A stretch of 64,000 nt of DNA from Pluralibacter sp. UBA7423 (GTDB taxonomy: Bacteria; Pseudomonadota; Gammaproteobacteria; Enterobacterales; Enterobacteriaceae): the NCBI GenBank assembly GCA_002470465.1, contig DKMD01000038.1, forward strand, positions 1-64,000. Reading direction: 5' to 3'. The stretch's first letter is position 1, and each line of letters opens with the position of its first letter. This document shows, in pieces, positions 19,379 to 30,260 of this stretch. The notes below the pieces were generated by a model. It worked only from the letters and a program-made list of their open reading frames with translations, did not search any database and had not been told where the DNA came from. The translations under genes and the position numbers were made by a program.

Positions 19379-21266
19379 ATTTCACCGGCATGGCTTCAAA
19401 GACCAGCGTTTCAAACGGTTTAAGCGTGACTACGATTGCATCTTTGTAGTCAGCAGGCACCGTTGTGTTATCACCATATACCGCTTTCAGCGATAATTGT
19501 GTCGCCTCACCCCGCGGGATTTCGAAGTCTTTCACCAGATTCAGATAGTAAGTCTGTGGCTTATCGGACGGGTTGCGCAGGCCCAGAATGGCTTTCTGTT
19601 TGCTCCACGATGCCCAGCCATAAGCTTCAAGTTTCGTTGGGTCGCCGCCAATCCAGTGGGTATCCACCAACACTTTAGCGTTATCCCTTGACCACCTGGC
19701 CGCCTGCGCCAGCGTGTCCCACTTGGTTTTATTCAGCATCGACGGAGTGATGTAAAGCTCCTGGAGCTGCGTACCGGTGGCGAAATAGCTCCAGACCTGA
19801 TCGGCAAAGTCGCTGTCGGTCTGTACTTTTTCGAGCCCGTAATAGGCATGTTCGGCGCTGACGATGCCGTGATACATCAGTGAGTTAAGCGGGAACAGTG
19901 GGCCTTTACGCACGATAGAGCGATACGTTTCCGCATCACGATAGGTCATCCACTGCTGCACGGGTGTTCCCGGGCCATAAAGATTGATGTCATCACCCTG
20001 ACGCCAGATGGAATCGGCGTACAGCAGCCAGGACGGGCTGGCGTCGGTGCCGGTGGTCAGGTTGATAAACAGATTTGGGTTGGCCTGTCGCATGTTGTGC
20101 AGCAGCGCAATGGAGGCATCAAAGTCGGAGGCAAACTTGCTGCCTTTGATGTGCGAATTGGCGTTACCCATGCCGTCGAGCTTGAACGAGGTAATATGCT
20201 CGTCCTTAATCAGCTTGATGATTTGCTCGTTGAAGTTGTCAAAATAGCGCGGGCCGGAAAGGGCAAATTTCCCGTCAACGGTTTCGAAACCATACTCTTT
20301 TGCGTGCGAGACGCGAATATCCCGCGGCTTGTTATACCCACCCCACGGTGAAAGCCAGAGCCCGACCGAACTGTGTAGGCTGTCTGCTTTTTCCCGCACT
20401 TTGCCAAATCCGTGGCTGAACGCTGGGCCAAACAGCCAGCGGCCAGTGCGATCGTCCCATCCGTCATCCAGCAGGAAGGCATCAAGCGGCACGCTGCGCC
20501 CGGTGATGAGCGCTTTGTTCCACTCATCCATCCGCCCTAAAACGTCCTGTTCGCTGTAGGTAGTGAAGAAGCCGATATCCATCCAGCTGTTGTAGTGAAG
20601 GTAGGGCTTGTAAGGGCGAGGGCGAACGGCCTCAATGAACTCATTCACGCTACGGCGCAGCTGGCTGGTTTCTGGGAAGGTGCCAAAGTAAGTGGTATAG
20701 CTGACCGGCGTATCCGTCTGAATCGGCGTTTTCAGCTCGACGCTAAGGTTGGTGGTCGCCTCGTAGGCATAGGTATTAATAATGGGTTTGCCCGGCAGCA
20801 TAAAGAACGAATCCGCCACGATGGGCGAACTGTTGATCGCGCCGTCAACAAACGGCGCCTGAGCCTGCTTTTTGGTCGGGAAGAAGGTGATTTTTGCCAC
20901 TTCACGCGCTTTGCCTACGGCAGAAAGCGTGTAATCGAGACTCGCATATTTACCCTTGATCAGATTTACGCTCACGGTGACGTTGAAATCAGGATGCGAG
21001 TAATCAATCACAATCGCATTGTCCTGTTTCTCAACGTGTTTCACCTTGAAATCGGCAGTGTGGATAACCGTCTCATCCGGCAGCGTCAGAAAAAACAGCT
21101 CCTGCGGTGAAAGCGGGTGGCTGGAATGTACATCTTTCACCACCAGCGCCGAGTTCGCGTCGTCAAAGGAGACGCTGAGGTTGTCATTATTGAGGGTAAA
21201 GCTTGTGGCAAAAGCGCCGTTTGTAACCAGTAAAGCCAACAGCGAAAGCGTGGATACTTTTTTCAT
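19377..21266 (-). CDS. Secreted GH36-like glycosidase, last gene of the aga operon
   Basis: A 629-residue protein with a Sec signal peptide (MKKVSTLSLLALLVTNGAFA, cleavage probably after AFA), so periplasmic or exported. The C-terminal two thirds resemble clan GH-D/GH36 alpha-galactosidases and alpha-N-acetylgalactosaminidases. LLDDGW is at residues 265-270, GLWLSPWGGYNKP near 302-314, and a candidate nucleophile Asp364 lies in SFKLDGMG. The N-terminal ~200 residues form a beta-rich domain like the GH36 N-domain. AAGGA stands 8 bases before the ATG. It is 22 bases downstream of agaY, so it is in the agaS-agaY operon and under AgaR control by inference. This suggests it releases galactose-type amino sugars for the aga pathway. 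The exact substrate is unproven. Confidence 0.72.
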   Translation of the reverse strand: MKKVSTLSLLALLVTNGAFATSFTLNNDNLSVSFDDANSALVVKDVHSSHPLSPQELFFLTLPDETVIHTADFKVKHVEKQDNAIVIDYSHPDFNVTVSVNLIKGKYASLDYTLSAVGKAREVAKITFFPTKKQAQAPFVDGAINSSPIVADSFFMLPGKPIINTYAYEATTNLSVELKTPIQTDTPVSYTTYFGTFPETSQLRRSVNEFIEAVRPRPYKPYLHYNSWMDIGFFTTYSEQDVLGRMDEWNKALITGRSVPLDAFLLDDGWDDRTGRWLFGPAFSHGFGKVREKADSLHSSVGLWLSPWGGYNKPRDIRVSHAKEYGFETVDGKFALSGPRYFDNFNEQIIKLIKDEHITSFKLDGMGNANSHIKGSKFASDFDASIALLHNMRQANPNLFINLTTGTDASPSWLLYADSIWRQGDDINLYGPGTPVQQWMTYRDAETYRSIVRKGPLFPLNSLMYHGIVSAEHAYYGLEKVQTDSDFADQVWSYFATGTQLQELYITPSMLNKTKWDTLAQAARWSRDNAKVLVDTHWIGGDPTKLEAYGWASWSKQKAILGLRNPSDKPQTYYLNLVKDFEIPRGEATQLSLKAVYGDNTTVPADYKDAIVVTLKPFETLVFEAMPVK

Positions 21267-21288
21267 CAGGTATGTCCTTACGGGCAGA

Positions 21289-22173
<885 letters not shown>

Positions 22174-23319
22174 TTATGCCTTCCACGGGTGGATGACAAC
22201 GCCCTGAACCACACGATTGACCGTGCCGTTGGCGGAAGGCGTATCCGGTGTGTTGCCGATGCTCAGAGACTGCGTCAGGGCAAAAACTTGTGCGTAAATC
22301 AGGAAGCAGAACACCTGCTCCATATCGATGAAGGGCCGCGCTGGCGGCAGCAGGATATGCGGGCCTGCTGCTATCAGTTCGTCCGTTTCGGCGGCGACGG
22401 CCACTACCCGCATCGCTTCTCCATCGCGGCGCAGCTCTGCCAGAAGATCGAGATCGTACTGGCGGGTATACGGGTGGCTGGAAACAAACACCACCACCAG
22501 CGTTTGTGCATTGATCAACGATTTTGGTCCGTGGCGGAAACCTGTCGGTGAGTCATAAAACGCCGCCAGCTTACCGGCCGTCAGCTCCAGCACTTTCAGT
22601 GCGGATTCACGAGCAGCGCTCTGCAAGCCGCCGCTGCCGAGATAGACGATGCGTTCCCATGGCTCGTAACCGAACACGCCGCTGCGAAAATCGCCAAGAG
22701 AATCGAGAATCGCCCGGCAGCGGTCTGCTACATCGCGGAAGGTCTGGCTGTTGATGGTGTCTGGTGCGAAGACGGCAAGGCAGCTCGCCATCATGGTGGT
22801 GATACTGCTGGTCATCGCGAAGCCGCGATCGTGCGTTTCGGCGGGCATCAGCAGAGCGAACGCGTTATCGCTGTCCAGAGCGTTCTGGTAAAGGCTGCCG
22901 GCTTCGTTGCAGGTAATGGGCAGGTGATAGCACTCCGGCACAAGCTGATTGGCAAGGTTAACGGCGGCCAGGCTTTCCGGGCTGTTGCCTGAGCGGGCGA
23001 AAGAGACCAGCAGCAGCGGGTGCGCCGCGTTCAGGTAGTCCATCGGGTTGGTGACCAGGTCCGTGGTTGGCACCGCGCTGATGTTGAGCCCGGTATGGCG
23101 TGAGAGCCACGGTGCAATAATATCGCCGATAAACGCCGAGGTGCCCGCGCCGGTCAGAACAATTCGCAGATTTTTTTTGCGCAGCAGCGGGGTAAGAAAA
23201 CCGTCCAGCGCAGGGCGGAGCTTATCGAGGTTAGTCAGGGAGCGGATCCAGCTGGCGGGCTGCTGGCGGATCTCGGTTTCGGTCCAGGTACCGGTGACGG
23301 AGGTGATCGTTTCGGGCAT
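22174..23319 (-). CDS. agaS: Galactosamine-6-phosphate deaminase/isomerase AgaS
   Basis: A SIS-domain enzyme converting galactosamine 6-phosphate to tagatose 6-phosphate with loss of ammonia. It is 381 residues. The two SIS modules are visible at LRIVLTGAGTSAFIGDIIAPWL (residues about 52-73) and RIVYLGSGGLQSAARESALKVLEL. It is preceded by AAGGAATGAGCT and by a 341-base control region with AgaR-type operators, so agaS-agaY-GH36 form their own transcription unit, as agaS does in E. coli. In E. coli agaA lies just upstream of agaS; here it is absent. Confidence 0.94.
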   Translation of the reverse strand: MPETITSVTGTWTETEIRQQPASWIRSLTNLDKLRPALDGFLTPLLRKKNLRIVLTGAGTSAFIGDIIAPWLSRHTGLNISAVPTTDLVTNPMDYLNAAHPLLLVSFARSGNSPESLAAVNLANQLVPECYHLPITCNEAGSLYQNALDSDNAFALLMPAETHDRGFAMTSSITTMMASCLAVFAPDTINSQTFRDVADRCRAILDSLGDFRSGVFGYEPWERIVYLGSGGLQSAARESALKVLELTAGKLAAFYDSPTGFRHGPKSLINAQTLVVVFVSSHPYTRQYDLDLLAELRRDGEAMRVVAVAAETDELIAAGPHILLPPARPFIDMEQVFCFLIYAQVFALTQSLSIGNTPDTPSANGTVNRVVQGVVIHPWKA

Positions 23320-23660
23320 AGCTCATTCCTTAGTCGCGTGAGTTCCACAGTGGACGCGGGTACGTGTCGCTGTCTTTCGTTTCGTTTCACTTGTTTATCT
23401 GTTTCGTTAAATAAAATCTATAGAAAAGAAATTGAAACATCAATGAAAGAAAGCGAAATATGATGAAATTTGTGACCGCCAACGGGTGTTCTTGTTTAAC
23501 TTTATGAAAAATAAATAATTTATTTAAATGAGTGGAATCGGGAAAGATTTCGTGAAAGGAAAAGAAAGGCCTGGCACTACCTTCATGCAGGCCAATATGA
23601 TGCAAAATGAAAGGTCTACAGGGGGAGAGCCAGACCTGAATTATTAACCCTGAAGCGAGC
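23320..23660 (-). promoter_or_regulatory. agaS control region with two AgaR-type operators
   Basis: This 341-base gap holds two AgaR-type boxes. The first is CTTTCGTTTCGTTTCACTTG at 23374-23393 on the plus strand. The second is CAATGAAAGAAAGCGAAAT at 23441-23459, which reads ATTTCGCTTTCTTTCATTG on the minus strand. Both fit the CTTTCRTTTYRTTTC pattern seen before agaZ and agaR. A hairpin AGGTCT...AGACCT near 23613-23638 follows agaF and may attenuate transcription into agaS. No gene is supported in this stretch. Confidence 0.75.
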
Positions 23661-24095
23661 TCAGATCCCTTCCTCAACGGGCTTTGCCTCACGGCAGCGC
23701 CCCAGTTCATCGACCAGGCTGGTCAGCCCGCGGTGTCCGCATTCCAGCGCCTGTACGCGGAAGGTTTCGCTGTTTAATCCGTCTCGCTCGAGTACCATTT
23801 CAAGCAGCAGCTGCAGATTGGTGCCGGTGATCACCTCTCGTCCCGGCTTTTGCATTGCCAGCGTTGATGCGACGCGAAAAGGTGTGCCCCCAAGCAGGTC
23901 GGTCAGAAAGACTATTTCGTGCTGGGGATCCAACGCATCCACCGCCTGCGTTAGCTGTTCGGTAAGCAGTGCCGTGGTGGAAGTTTCAGGAAAGTCGATG
24001 GCGATAAAGTGCGACTGCTCGCCTAAGATTTGCTTCATCGCCTTTTCCATCCCGCTGGCAAATCCGCCGTGGCCGGTCAAAATAATGCCTAACAT
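23661..24095 (-). CDS. agaF: PTS N-acetylgalactosamine/galactosamine EIIA component AgaF
   Basis: A mannose-family (PTS-Man) EIIA domain protein, 144 residues. Its active-site His9 in GIILTGHGGFASG accepts phosphate from HPr and passes it to EIIB (AgaV). FLTDLLGGTPFRVAS is the second family hallmark. AGAGGT lies before the ATG. It is the last gene of the agaZVWEF group, 17 bases after agaE. E. coli K-12 lacks agaF because of a deletion; the full set here resembles E. coli C, so uptake is probably functional. Confidence 0.93.
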   Translation of the reverse strand: MLGIILTGHGGFASGMEKAMKQILGEQSHFIAIDFPETSTTALLTEQLTQAVDALDPQHEIVFLTDLLGGTPFRVASTLAMQKPGREVITGTNLQLLLEMVLERDGLNSETFRVQALECGHRGLTSLVDELGRCREAKPVEEGI

Positions 24096-24112
24096 CGCGT
24101 ACCTCTTTGTTT

Positions 24113-24991
24113 TTACAGGAAGTGACAGAATTTACCGACCACGCCGAGCAGCACGGTGATACCAATCAGGCGCAGCGGACTCCAGCCCCGACGCACCAGC
24201 CAGAACATGCACAGGGTATAGACCAGCGGCAGGAAGGCGGGCATCAGCTTATCGATCACATCGGTTTGCAGCTTCACTACCGCATCACCGGCGGTAATTT
24301 CGAGCGTGGTATTCAGGCGCACGTAGGTCGCGACCAGCGCGCCAATCACCGTCATCCCGACAATCGAGGCGGCATGACCGACTTTTTTCGTATTGGCCTT
24401 AATCAGCGGGATTGCCGCCACGCCCATGCGGTAGGCGTAATGCGCCAGCCCAAAACGCAGGCCGAGATGCACCACGTTAAACAGCACCAGGAACACCACA
24501 GCGCCGAGAATCGAGCCCTGAAGCGCCAGGCTCGCGCCGATGCCGCCGCAAATGGGTAGCAGCGTCAGCCAGAACATCGCATCACCGATGCCGCCGAGCG
24601 GTGCGCCAACCGCAATTTTGGTGCTCTGAATGCTGTTCACATCCTGCTTGGAGCGCTCCATCGCGAGAATAATGCCGATGACGAACGTCACCAGGAACGG
24701 ATGGGTGTTGAAGAAACCCATGTGGCCCTTCATGGCGCGCGCCAGGTCGCGGGGGTTGGTGTGGATCTTTTTCAGCGCGGGCAGCAGGCCATACAGCCAC
24801 CCCGAAGCCTGCATACGCTCGTAGTTAAAGGAAGCCTGCAACAGCATCGAACGCCAGGCCACGCGGTTAATGTCCTTACGGGTGAGCTCCGCACCGAGCT
24901 TCTGATCTTCATAGATATTTTCATTCACGTCTGTCAGCAGCGTCTGCTCACCGTCGACGACGCCCGGCAGGGTGGTATGTTCAGATGCCAT
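24113..24991 (-). CDS. agaE: PTS N-acetylgalactosamine EIID component AgaE
   Basis: A mannose-family EIID membrane subunit, 292 residues from MASEHTTLPGVVDG (24991). An upstream in-frame ATG at 25084 lies within agaW and is rejected. Family features: SMLLQASFNYERMQASGWLYGLLPAL, then FFNTHPFLVTFVIG and KIAVGAPLGGIGDAMFW; a hydrophobic C-terminus follows. It overlaps agaW by 11 bases. With AgaW it forms the inner-membrane channel. Confidence 0.94.
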   Translation of the reverse strand: MASEHTTLPGVVDGEQTLLTDVNENIYEDQKLGAELTRKDINRVAWRSMLLQASFNYERMQASGWLYGLLPALKKIHTNPRDLARAMKGHMGFFNTHPFLVTFVIGIILAMERSKQDVNSIQSTKIAVGAPLGGIGDAMFWLTLLPICGGIGASLALQGSILGAVVFLVLFNVVHLGLRFGLAHYAYRMGVAAIPLIKANTKKVGHAASIVGMTVIGALVATYVRLNTTLEITAGDAVVKLQTDVIDKLMPAFLPLVYTLCMFWLVRRGWSPLRLIGITVLLGVVGKFCHFL

Positions 24992-25760
24992 CTTCGAATT
25001 CCTCTTTCTGTGCTGCCGGGGCAGCCGGTTCTGGAGATTTACGCAGCAGATCGATAAGCGCCATTGCCAGCGCCGCGGCAGCAATCGCCAGCACCGGTAA
25101 TTTCAACCAGGCGGCGGCGACAAAGCCGATGATGAAATAAGGGATGTAGACGTTTTTCATCATGATTTTCAGCAGTACGGCGAAACCGATGGCGGGCATG
25201 ATGCCGCCCGCTACGCCAAGACCGTCGATCAGGCGAGCGGGCAGGACGTCGATGGCGGTTTTCGCGTGTTCAGCGCCGAAGTAAATCGGCAGGAAAGCGC
25301 AGAGAAAATAGAACACGCCGAGTGCCAGCAGCGCCAGATAGTTCACCCGCTCGATGCCTTTCACATCGGCGTTTGCCGCCATGCGGTCGCAGCGGGACAT
25401 CACGCCGGACATCACCGAGAAGAGGAACGTAATGCCCATTTGTACCGCCACGGCGAACGGTACAGCCACGCCGACCGCCACTTCAGGTTTGACGCCAGTC
25501 GAGATAGCAAACGTGGTACCGACGATGGTGCCGATAATGACGTTCGGTGGCTGCGCTCCGGCCAGCGGCGCCAGGCCCATCCACACCAGCTCCAGCGTCC
25601 CGCCGGTCAGGATCCCGGTGTGCAGGTCGCCCAGGACCAGACCAACCAGCGGCCCCAATACGACCGGCCGGTGCATATGGGTTAACCCGTTGAACATATC
25701 GAGGCCAGCAACAAAGGCGAGAAGGCCCAGCGCAACAGCCTGCAACAGACTGATTTCCAT
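24981..25760 (-). CDS. agaW: PTS N-acetylgalactosamine EIIC component AgaW
   Basis: A mannose-family EIIC membrane subunit, 259 residues, with many hydrophobic segments and the signature LGDLHTGILTGGTLELVWMGLAPLAGAQPPN. It partners AgaE in the sugar channel. It sits between agaV (10-base gap) and agaE (11-base overlap) in a tightly packed operon. The C-terminal tail is charged and proline/alanine-rich. Confidence 0.94.
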   Translation of the reverse strand: MEISLLQAVALGLLAFVAGLDMFNGLTHMHRPVVLGPLVGLVLGDLHTGILTGGTLELVWMGLAPLAGAQPPNVIIGTIVGTTFAISTGVKPEVAVGVAVPFAVAVQMGITFLFSVMSGVMSRCDRMAANADVKGIERVNYLALLALGVFYFLCAFLPIYFGAEHAKTAIDVLPARLIDGLGVAGGIMPAIGFAVLLKIMMKNVYIPYFIIGFVAAAWLKLPVLAIAAAALAMALIDLLRKSPEPAAPAAQKEEFEDGI

Positions 25761-25770
25761 TATGAATCCC

Positions 25771-26244
25771 TCAGAGTAGTTTAAAGAGATCTAAAGCGGG
25801 CTCGGTCGGCACGCCCTGCACGAAGCAGGCAACCCCAGCGTCTTTCAGCCCGTTGAATGCGGCAATATCGCTGGCGTCGACAGAAACCGTTTTGGCAATT
25901 TGCTGTTTGCCGTTGGCGTAATGCATGTTTCCTACGTTGATGCGCGTCACCGGCACGCCGCCCTCAACCAGCTTTATAAAGTCAGCGGGGGATTTACAAA
26001 CCAGCAGGATTTTCTGCCGATCCGCCGCCCGGTGAATGTTGTCGATCACCTTTTGCAGCGGCCAGAAACGCACGTCGATCCCTTCCGCCAGCACCATCTC
26101 CATCAGGTTTTGCTGAACCGGATCGTCAGCCACTTCATCGTTGGCCACCAGTACCAGATTCGCCCCGGCGAAGCCGACCCACTGCACGCCAACCTGACCG
26201 TGGATCAGGCGCTCATCAATCCGACTTAACACAATGTTTGGCAT
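25771..26244 (-). CDS. agaV: PTS N-acetylgalactosamine EIIB component AgaV
   Basis: A mannose-family cytoplasmic EIIB, 157 residues from MPNIVLSRIDERLIHGQV. His15 in RLIHGQV is the phosphorylation site. The in-frame extension to 26358 reads into agaZ and is rejected. It lies 19 bases downstream of agaZ. It transfers phosphate from AgaF to the incoming sugar at AgaW/AgaE. Confidence 0.94.
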   Translation of the reverse strand: MPNIVLSRIDERLIHGQVGVQWVGFAGANLVLVANDEVADDPVQQNLMEMVLAEGIDVRFWPLQKVIDNIHRAADRQKILLVCKSPADFIKLVEGGVPVTRINVGNMHYANGKQQIAKTVSVDASDIAAFNGLKDAGVACFVQGVPTEPALDLFKLL

Positions 26245-26263
26245 ACTGTTTTCCTCTTCGTTG

Positions 26264-27559
26264 TTATGCGTTAGGGGACGTTTCGCCCTGACAGGCCGCG
26301 TGGTACTGGCGAAGTATGTCCTGGATATGGTCGAGGATGAGGTCCCGCGGTGCCGCATTGAGATCGCCCTCGCGGACTTTTACGTACTGCAGCGGCAGGT
26401 ACTGGCTGATCAGCGGCAGCGGAATGGGGTCGTCGGCCAGATTGCGCACCAGTCGCTCAAACGCATCATCAATTTGGCTGTCCGGCCAGTAGTAGCGCAC
26501 GCGGTCAGAGTAGCTGTAGCCTCGGGCCAGACGACGGGTATTGCCATCTCCGTGATAGTGGCTTTGCCAGTATTCCGGCCGATCCAGCATGACGGTTTCC
26601 AGCACATGGCGCAGGCCGGAACAGGCTTTGGCGGGCAGCAGCTCTTCTTCGATGGCAGCCAGAGAGAACAAAGCTTCGCGCAGCGCAAAGGTGAGCGCCG
26701 GGCCGACCTTGAGGATGGCGAAATGATCTTTCACCAGCCGGCGCAGCGCCTGCGGCGTCTGATAATCGGTGGAGTGCGCTTCAAAAACGAGGGTGTCGAA
26801 CGCGTTGACCATCTCGCTCAGCGCTACGGCTTTCTGCGGCTGATAGTCAATCACGTGGGTATGATCGAATTCGACGCCGGGCTGGACGACAAGCGCAATA
26901 ATGCGTGGCCAGATAGCATTGAGCCCCTGCTTTTCAAAGGCGTGGCGATGGGCTTCAAGCGTCGCACGGGCCGCATCCGGCGTCGTGACCTCAAGTTCGG
27001 TTAGCGCTTCATGTGCACCGCCCGGCACCGGCACTTCTGTGCCAATCACGTACACCAGATCGGCGCTGCCGAAATGCTCACGACAGGTTTGCTCGGCGAT
27101 GTTTGCAAGCCTTGCGGCGCGTTCAGCCACGATTTCGTCGGTGAGCGGCACCGGGTCGCCCGCGCAGGACATGCTGCAATCGAGGTGGATTTTTTTGAAA
27201 CCCGCAGCGACATAGCATTCGATTAAGCTGTCGGCGTTAGCCATGGCTTCTTCAGCAGGTAAATTCTGCCAGCGATTTGGGCCCAGATGATCGCCGCCGA
27301 AAATGAGGCGTGATTCAGGGAAACTAAGCCTGCCGGCGAGCTGACAAACAAATCGGCGAAAATCAGCAGGGGTCATGCCGGTGTAGCCGCCGAACTGATC
27401 GACCTGGTTCGAGGTGGCTTCAATCAGCAGCGGGGTCTGCCGGGCATGGGCATAGCGGAGTGCGGCTTCGAGCACCAGCGGATGTGCGGAACAGACGGCA
27501 TAAATGCCGTTGCCGTTTCCTTTCTTATGCTGCGCGACGCTATCAATAAGATGTTTCAC
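26264..27559 (-). CDS. agaZ: Tagatose-bisphosphate aldolase accessory subunit AgaZ/KbaZ
   Basis: The non-catalytic subunit needed for full activity and stability of the tagatose-bisphosphate aldolase; 431 residues. Visible family blocks: [51 protein letters not shown], and [13 protein letters not shown]. The start is GTG at 27559 (GTG AAA CAT CTT), 4-5 bases after GGAGAGGAAA. It is the first gene of agaZVWEF and is divergent from agaR. The name kbaZ is equivalent. Confidence 0.94.
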   Translation of the reverse strand: MKHLIDSVAQHKKGNGNGIYAVCSAHPLVLEAALRYAHARQTPLLIEATSNQVDQFGGYTGMTPADFRRFVCQLAGRLSFPESRLIFGGDHLGPNRWQNLPAEEAMANADSLIECYVAAGFKKIHLDCSMSCAGDPVPLTDEIVAERAARLANIAEQTCREHFGSADLVYVIGTEVPVPGGAHEALTELEVTTPDAARATLEAHRHAFEKQGLNAIWPRIIALVVQPGVEFDHTHVIDYQPQKAVALSEMVNAFDTLVFEAHSTDYQTPQALRRLVKDHFAILKVGPALTFALREALFSLAAIEEELLPAKACSGLRHVLETVMLDRPEYWQSHYHGDGNTRRLARGYSYSDRVRYYWPDSQIDDAFERLVRNLADDPIPLPLISQYLPLQYVKVREGDLNAAPRDLILDHIQDILRQYHAACQGETSPNA

Positions 27560-27590
27560 TTTCCTCTCCGTTTCGGATGGTTATGGTATT

Positions 27591-27614
27591 CATCTTTCGT
27601 TTTGTTTCAGTTAA
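27591..27614 (+). promoter_or_regulatory. AgaR-type operator 1 before agaZ
   Basis: CATCTTTCGTTTTGTTTCAG followed by TTAA, 32 bases upstream of the agaZ start. It matches the CTTTCRTTTYRTTTC core shared by the other sites in this region. Confidence 0.78.
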
Positions 27615-27630
27615 TCCTGCATCATGCTGC

Positions 27631-27697
27631 TTTAAAAATAAAACGAAAGATAATGGTTTTCCGATCTGTTTCACAAAAGAAACATAATGAAAGGTTT
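27631..27697 (-). promoter_or_regulatory. AgaR-type operators 2 and 3 in the agaZ/agaR space
   Basis: On the minus strand, 27631-27654 reads ATTATCTTTCGTTTTATTTT followed by TAAA, and 27675-27697 reads AAACCTTTCATTATGTTTCT followed by TTT. Both keep the CTTTC..TTTY.TTT pattern of AgaR boxes. Confidence 0.68.
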
Positions 27698-27767
27698 CAG
27701 CGGAAAGATAAGCGCGTAAGGCGAGGCGGGCAGCGCTTGCATTTCGGCAAAAGAAAGGCGTTAATAG

Positions 27768-27791
27768 CTAAAACGAAATGAAACGAAAGTT
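27768..27791 (-). promoter_or_regulatory. AgaR-type operator 4, just before agaR
   Basis: On the minus strand this reads ACTTTCGTTTCATTTCGTTT followed by TAGC, a strong match to the AgaR box. It ends 19 bases before the agaR start codon, consistent with autoregulation. Confidence 0.76.
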
Positions 27792-27809
27792 TTTCTTAAA
27801 GGAGCTCTT

Positions 27810-28619
27810 ATGAGCAACAGCGAATTGTCCGCAGAAAAGCGCATTAGCGGCACCAGCGAAAGGCGTGAGCAGATTATCCAGCGGTTGCGGCAGCAGGGAA
27901 GCGTGCAGGTTAACGATCTTTCTGCCGCCTTTGGCGTCTCCACGGTGACTATCCGCAATGACCTGGCTTTCCTGGAAAAACAGGGGATTGCGGTGCGCGC
28001 CTACGGCGGAGCGCTAATTTGCGAGGGCAATACGCCCGTGCACGAGCCGTCGGTGGAGGACAAAAGCGCCCTCAACACCGGGGTGAAGCGCAATATTGCC
28101 CGTGCTGCTGCCGACCTTATCAAAGCGGGCCATCGCATCATTCTGGATTCCGGGACCACCACCTGTGAGATTGCCAGAATGCTCCGCCAGCACACGGAGG
28201 TCATCGTCATGACCAACGGCATGAACGTCGCCAACGCGCTGCTGGAGGCCGATGGGGTTGAGCTGCTGATGACCGGCGGGCATCTGCGTCGTCAGTCGCA
28301 GTCGTTCTATGGCGACCAGGCCGAACAGTCGTTGCAGAACTACCACTTCGACATGCTGTTTCTCGGGGTGGATGCCATCGACACCGATCGCGGCGTCAGC
28401 ACGCATAATGAAGATGAAGCTCGTCTCAACCGCCGGATGTGCGAGGTGGCCGAGCGCATCATCGTGGTGACCGACTCCAGCAAGTTCAATCGCTCCAGCC
28501 TGCATAAAATTATCGATACTCCGCGTATCGACATGATCATCACCGACGAAGGTATTCCGGCAGAAAGCCTGAAAGAGCTGCAGCGTGTGGGAATTGAGGT
28601 GTTGCAGGTGAAGGCGTAA
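27810..28619 (+). CDS. agaR: DeoR-family repressor AgaR
   Basis: The repressor of the aga genes, 269 residues. The N-terminal DeoR helix-turn-helix is [42 protein letters not shown] (residues about 18-59). The C-terminal sugar-phosphate sensor domain has [16 protein letters not shown] and [21 protein letters not shown]. The AAAGGAGCTCTT ribosome-binding site is strong. It is divergent from agaZ with four AgaR-type boxes between them, so it probably controls itself, agaZVWEF and agaS-agaY-GH36. The inducer is likely galactosamine or N-acetylgalactosamine 6-phosphate. Confidence 0.94.
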   Translation: MSNSELSAEKRISGTSERREQIIQRLRQQGSVQVNDLSAAFGVSTVTIRNDLAFLEKQGIAVRAYGGALICEGNTPVHEPSVEDKSALNTGVKRNIARAAADLIKAGHRIILDSGTTTCEIARMLRQHTEVIVMTNGMNVANALLEADGVELLMTGGHLRRQSQSFYGDQAEQSLQNYHFDMLFLGVDAIDTDRGVSTHNEDEARLNRRMCEVAERIIVVTDSSKFNRSSLHKIIDTPRIDMIITDEGIPAESLKELQRVGIEVLQVKA

Positions 28620-28642
28620 TTGCGGGATTTGGAAAAGGAAGA

Positions 28643-28669
28643 GCCGGGTAGCGCTGGCGCATACCCGGC
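28643..28669. repeat. REP-like hairpin between agaR and garD
   Basis: GCCGGGTAGCGCTGGCGCAT followed by ACCCGGC forms an 8-bp stem in the convergent gap between agaR and garD. It could serve as a bidirectional terminator. Confidence 0.65.
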
Positions 28670-28688
28670 CTGGAAGCCTGCAAGACAA

Positions 28689-30260
28689 TCAGGTCACCGG
28701 CGCCGGGTTAAACACCGCCAGCTGATTGTGCAGCCCCCACTGGTCGGAAAACGTCTTTTTGCGCCCGCTCGCTACATCCAGAATAAAGTGGAACAGCCTC
28801 CAGCCGACATCCTCAATAGTTTCTTCCCCGGTGGCTATCGTGCCTGCATTGATGTCCATAAGGTCATACCAGCGGTTGGCGAGCGCCGTGCGCGTTGCCA
28901 TCTTGATGACTGGCACCGCCATCAGGCCGTAAGGCGTGCCTCGCCCGGTGGTAAACACCTGAACCGTTATCCCGGAGGCGACCTGCTGCGTGCCGCAGAC
29001 GAAGTCGCTGGCGGGCGTGGCGGCGTATATCAGGCCACGCTTCGTCGGGCGCTGCCCCGGAGAGAGCACTTCGACAATCGCGCTTTGCCCGGATTTGGCA
29101 ATCGATCCCAATGCTTTTTCTACCACGTTCGCCAGCCCGCCTTTTTTATTGCCGGGCGAAGGGTTGGCGCTGCGGTCCGTTTTGCCCATATCGAGATAGT
29201 TATCGTACCAGGCCATCTCCTCCAGCAGGCGTTTGCCGACCTCTTCGTTAATGGCGCGCGGCGTGAGCAGGTGAATCGCGTCGCGCACTTCAGTCACCTC
29301 CGAGAACATCACCGTAGCGCCACAGCGGACCAACAGATCTGAGGCGTAGCCGACAGCCGGATTGGCGGTGACGCCAGAGAAGGCATCGCTGCCGCCGCAC
29401 TGCATGCCGACCACCAGGTCAGATGCCGGGCAGGTTTCGCGCTGGCGCTGGTTGAGCTTCGCCAGATGTCTTTCGGCAACCTGCAAAATATCGTCGACCA
29501 TTGAGCGAAAACCGACGTGCTGCTCATCCTGCAAACGCACAACGCTGGCGCCGTCCACCGGAATGGCCTGTACATCTTCACTCCCCTGTAGCAGCCGCTC
29601 CGGCTGAAGCTTCTCACAGCCAAGCCCGACGACCATCACTTCGCCACCGAAATTAGGATTCAGAGCGATATTGTGGGTGGTGCGAATCGGCACGATGGCG
29701 GCGGGCGCATTGATAGCCACGCCGCAGCCGTAAAGATGATTAAGGCCAACCACGCCGTCGACGTTCGGGTATTTGGGCAGTAAGTCGCGCTCGATAATTT
29801 TCACCACAAAATCCACAACGCCCGCCACGCAGTGGACGCTGGTGGAGATGCCCAGCAGGTTTTTAGTGCCGACGCTGCCGTCTGCATTGCGATAACCTTC
29901 GAAGGTATAGCCTTCCAGGGCAGGCAATGGCTCTGGCACCCGCGTGGCTAATGGCAGGGTTGCCAGCGGCGGCGCTTCCGGCAGAGCGACGGTGGATTCA
30001 TCAATCCAGCTGCCTTGTGCGATATCCCGCACCGCATAGCCAATGACTTCGCCGTAGCGGACAATTTCGCCGTTGCATGGAATAGCCTCCAGCGCAACCT
30101 TGTGGCCCTGCGGAATATGCTCCACCAGCGTCAAACCGTCGGCAAAACAGGTTCCTGCCTTTAGCCCATTATCGTTAACAATAATGGCGACGTTATCAGC
30201 GGCATGCACTTTGATATAAATTGCCTGCGGTGCCTTATCCCGGATTTCGATATCAGCCAT
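28689..30260 (-). CDS. garD: Galactarate dehydratase GarD
   Basis: Dehydrates galactarate to 5-dehydro-4-deoxy-glucarate, the first step of galactarate use. It is 523 residues (E. coli length) from [19 protein letters not shown] at 30260, behind CTGGAG; the extension to 30338 is rejected. It belongs to the UxaA/GarD family: a small N-terminal SAF domain, then the large dehydratase domain with [30 protein letters not shown] and [20 protein letters not shown]. It is divergent from garL across a 352-base region with a Crp site. Confidence 0.96.
   Translation of the reverse strand: MADIEIRDKAPQAIYIKVHAADNVAIIVNDNGLKAGTCFADGLTLVEHIPQGHKVALEAIPCNGEIVRYGEVIGYAVRDIAQGSWIDESTVALPEAPPLATLPLATRVPEPLPALEGYTFEGYRNADGSVGTKNLLGISTSVHCVAGVVDFVVKIIERDLLPKYPNVDGVVGLNHLYGCGVAINAPAAIVPIRTTHNIALNPNFGGEVMVVGLGCEKLQPERLLQGSEDVQAIPVDGASVVRLQDEQHVGFRSMVDDILQVAERHLAKLNQRQRETCPASDLVVGMQCGGSDAFSGVTANPAVGYASDLLVRCGATVMFSEVTEVRDAIHLLTPRAINEEVGKRLLEEMAWYDNYLDMGKTDRSANPSPGNKKGGLANVVEKALGSIAKSGQSAIVEVLSPGQRPTKRGLIYAATPASDFVCGTQQVASGITVQVFTTGRGTPYGLMAVPVIKMATRTALANRWYDLMDINAGTIATGEETIEDVGWRLFHFILDVASGRKKTFSDQWGLHNQLAVFNPAPVT

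Noticed and set aside
23387..23710. 107-codon minus-strand ORF over the agaS control region
   Set aside because: It covers the AgaR-type operators and runs into agaF in another frame; composition is that of AT-rich noncoding DNA and no ribosome-binding site is evident.
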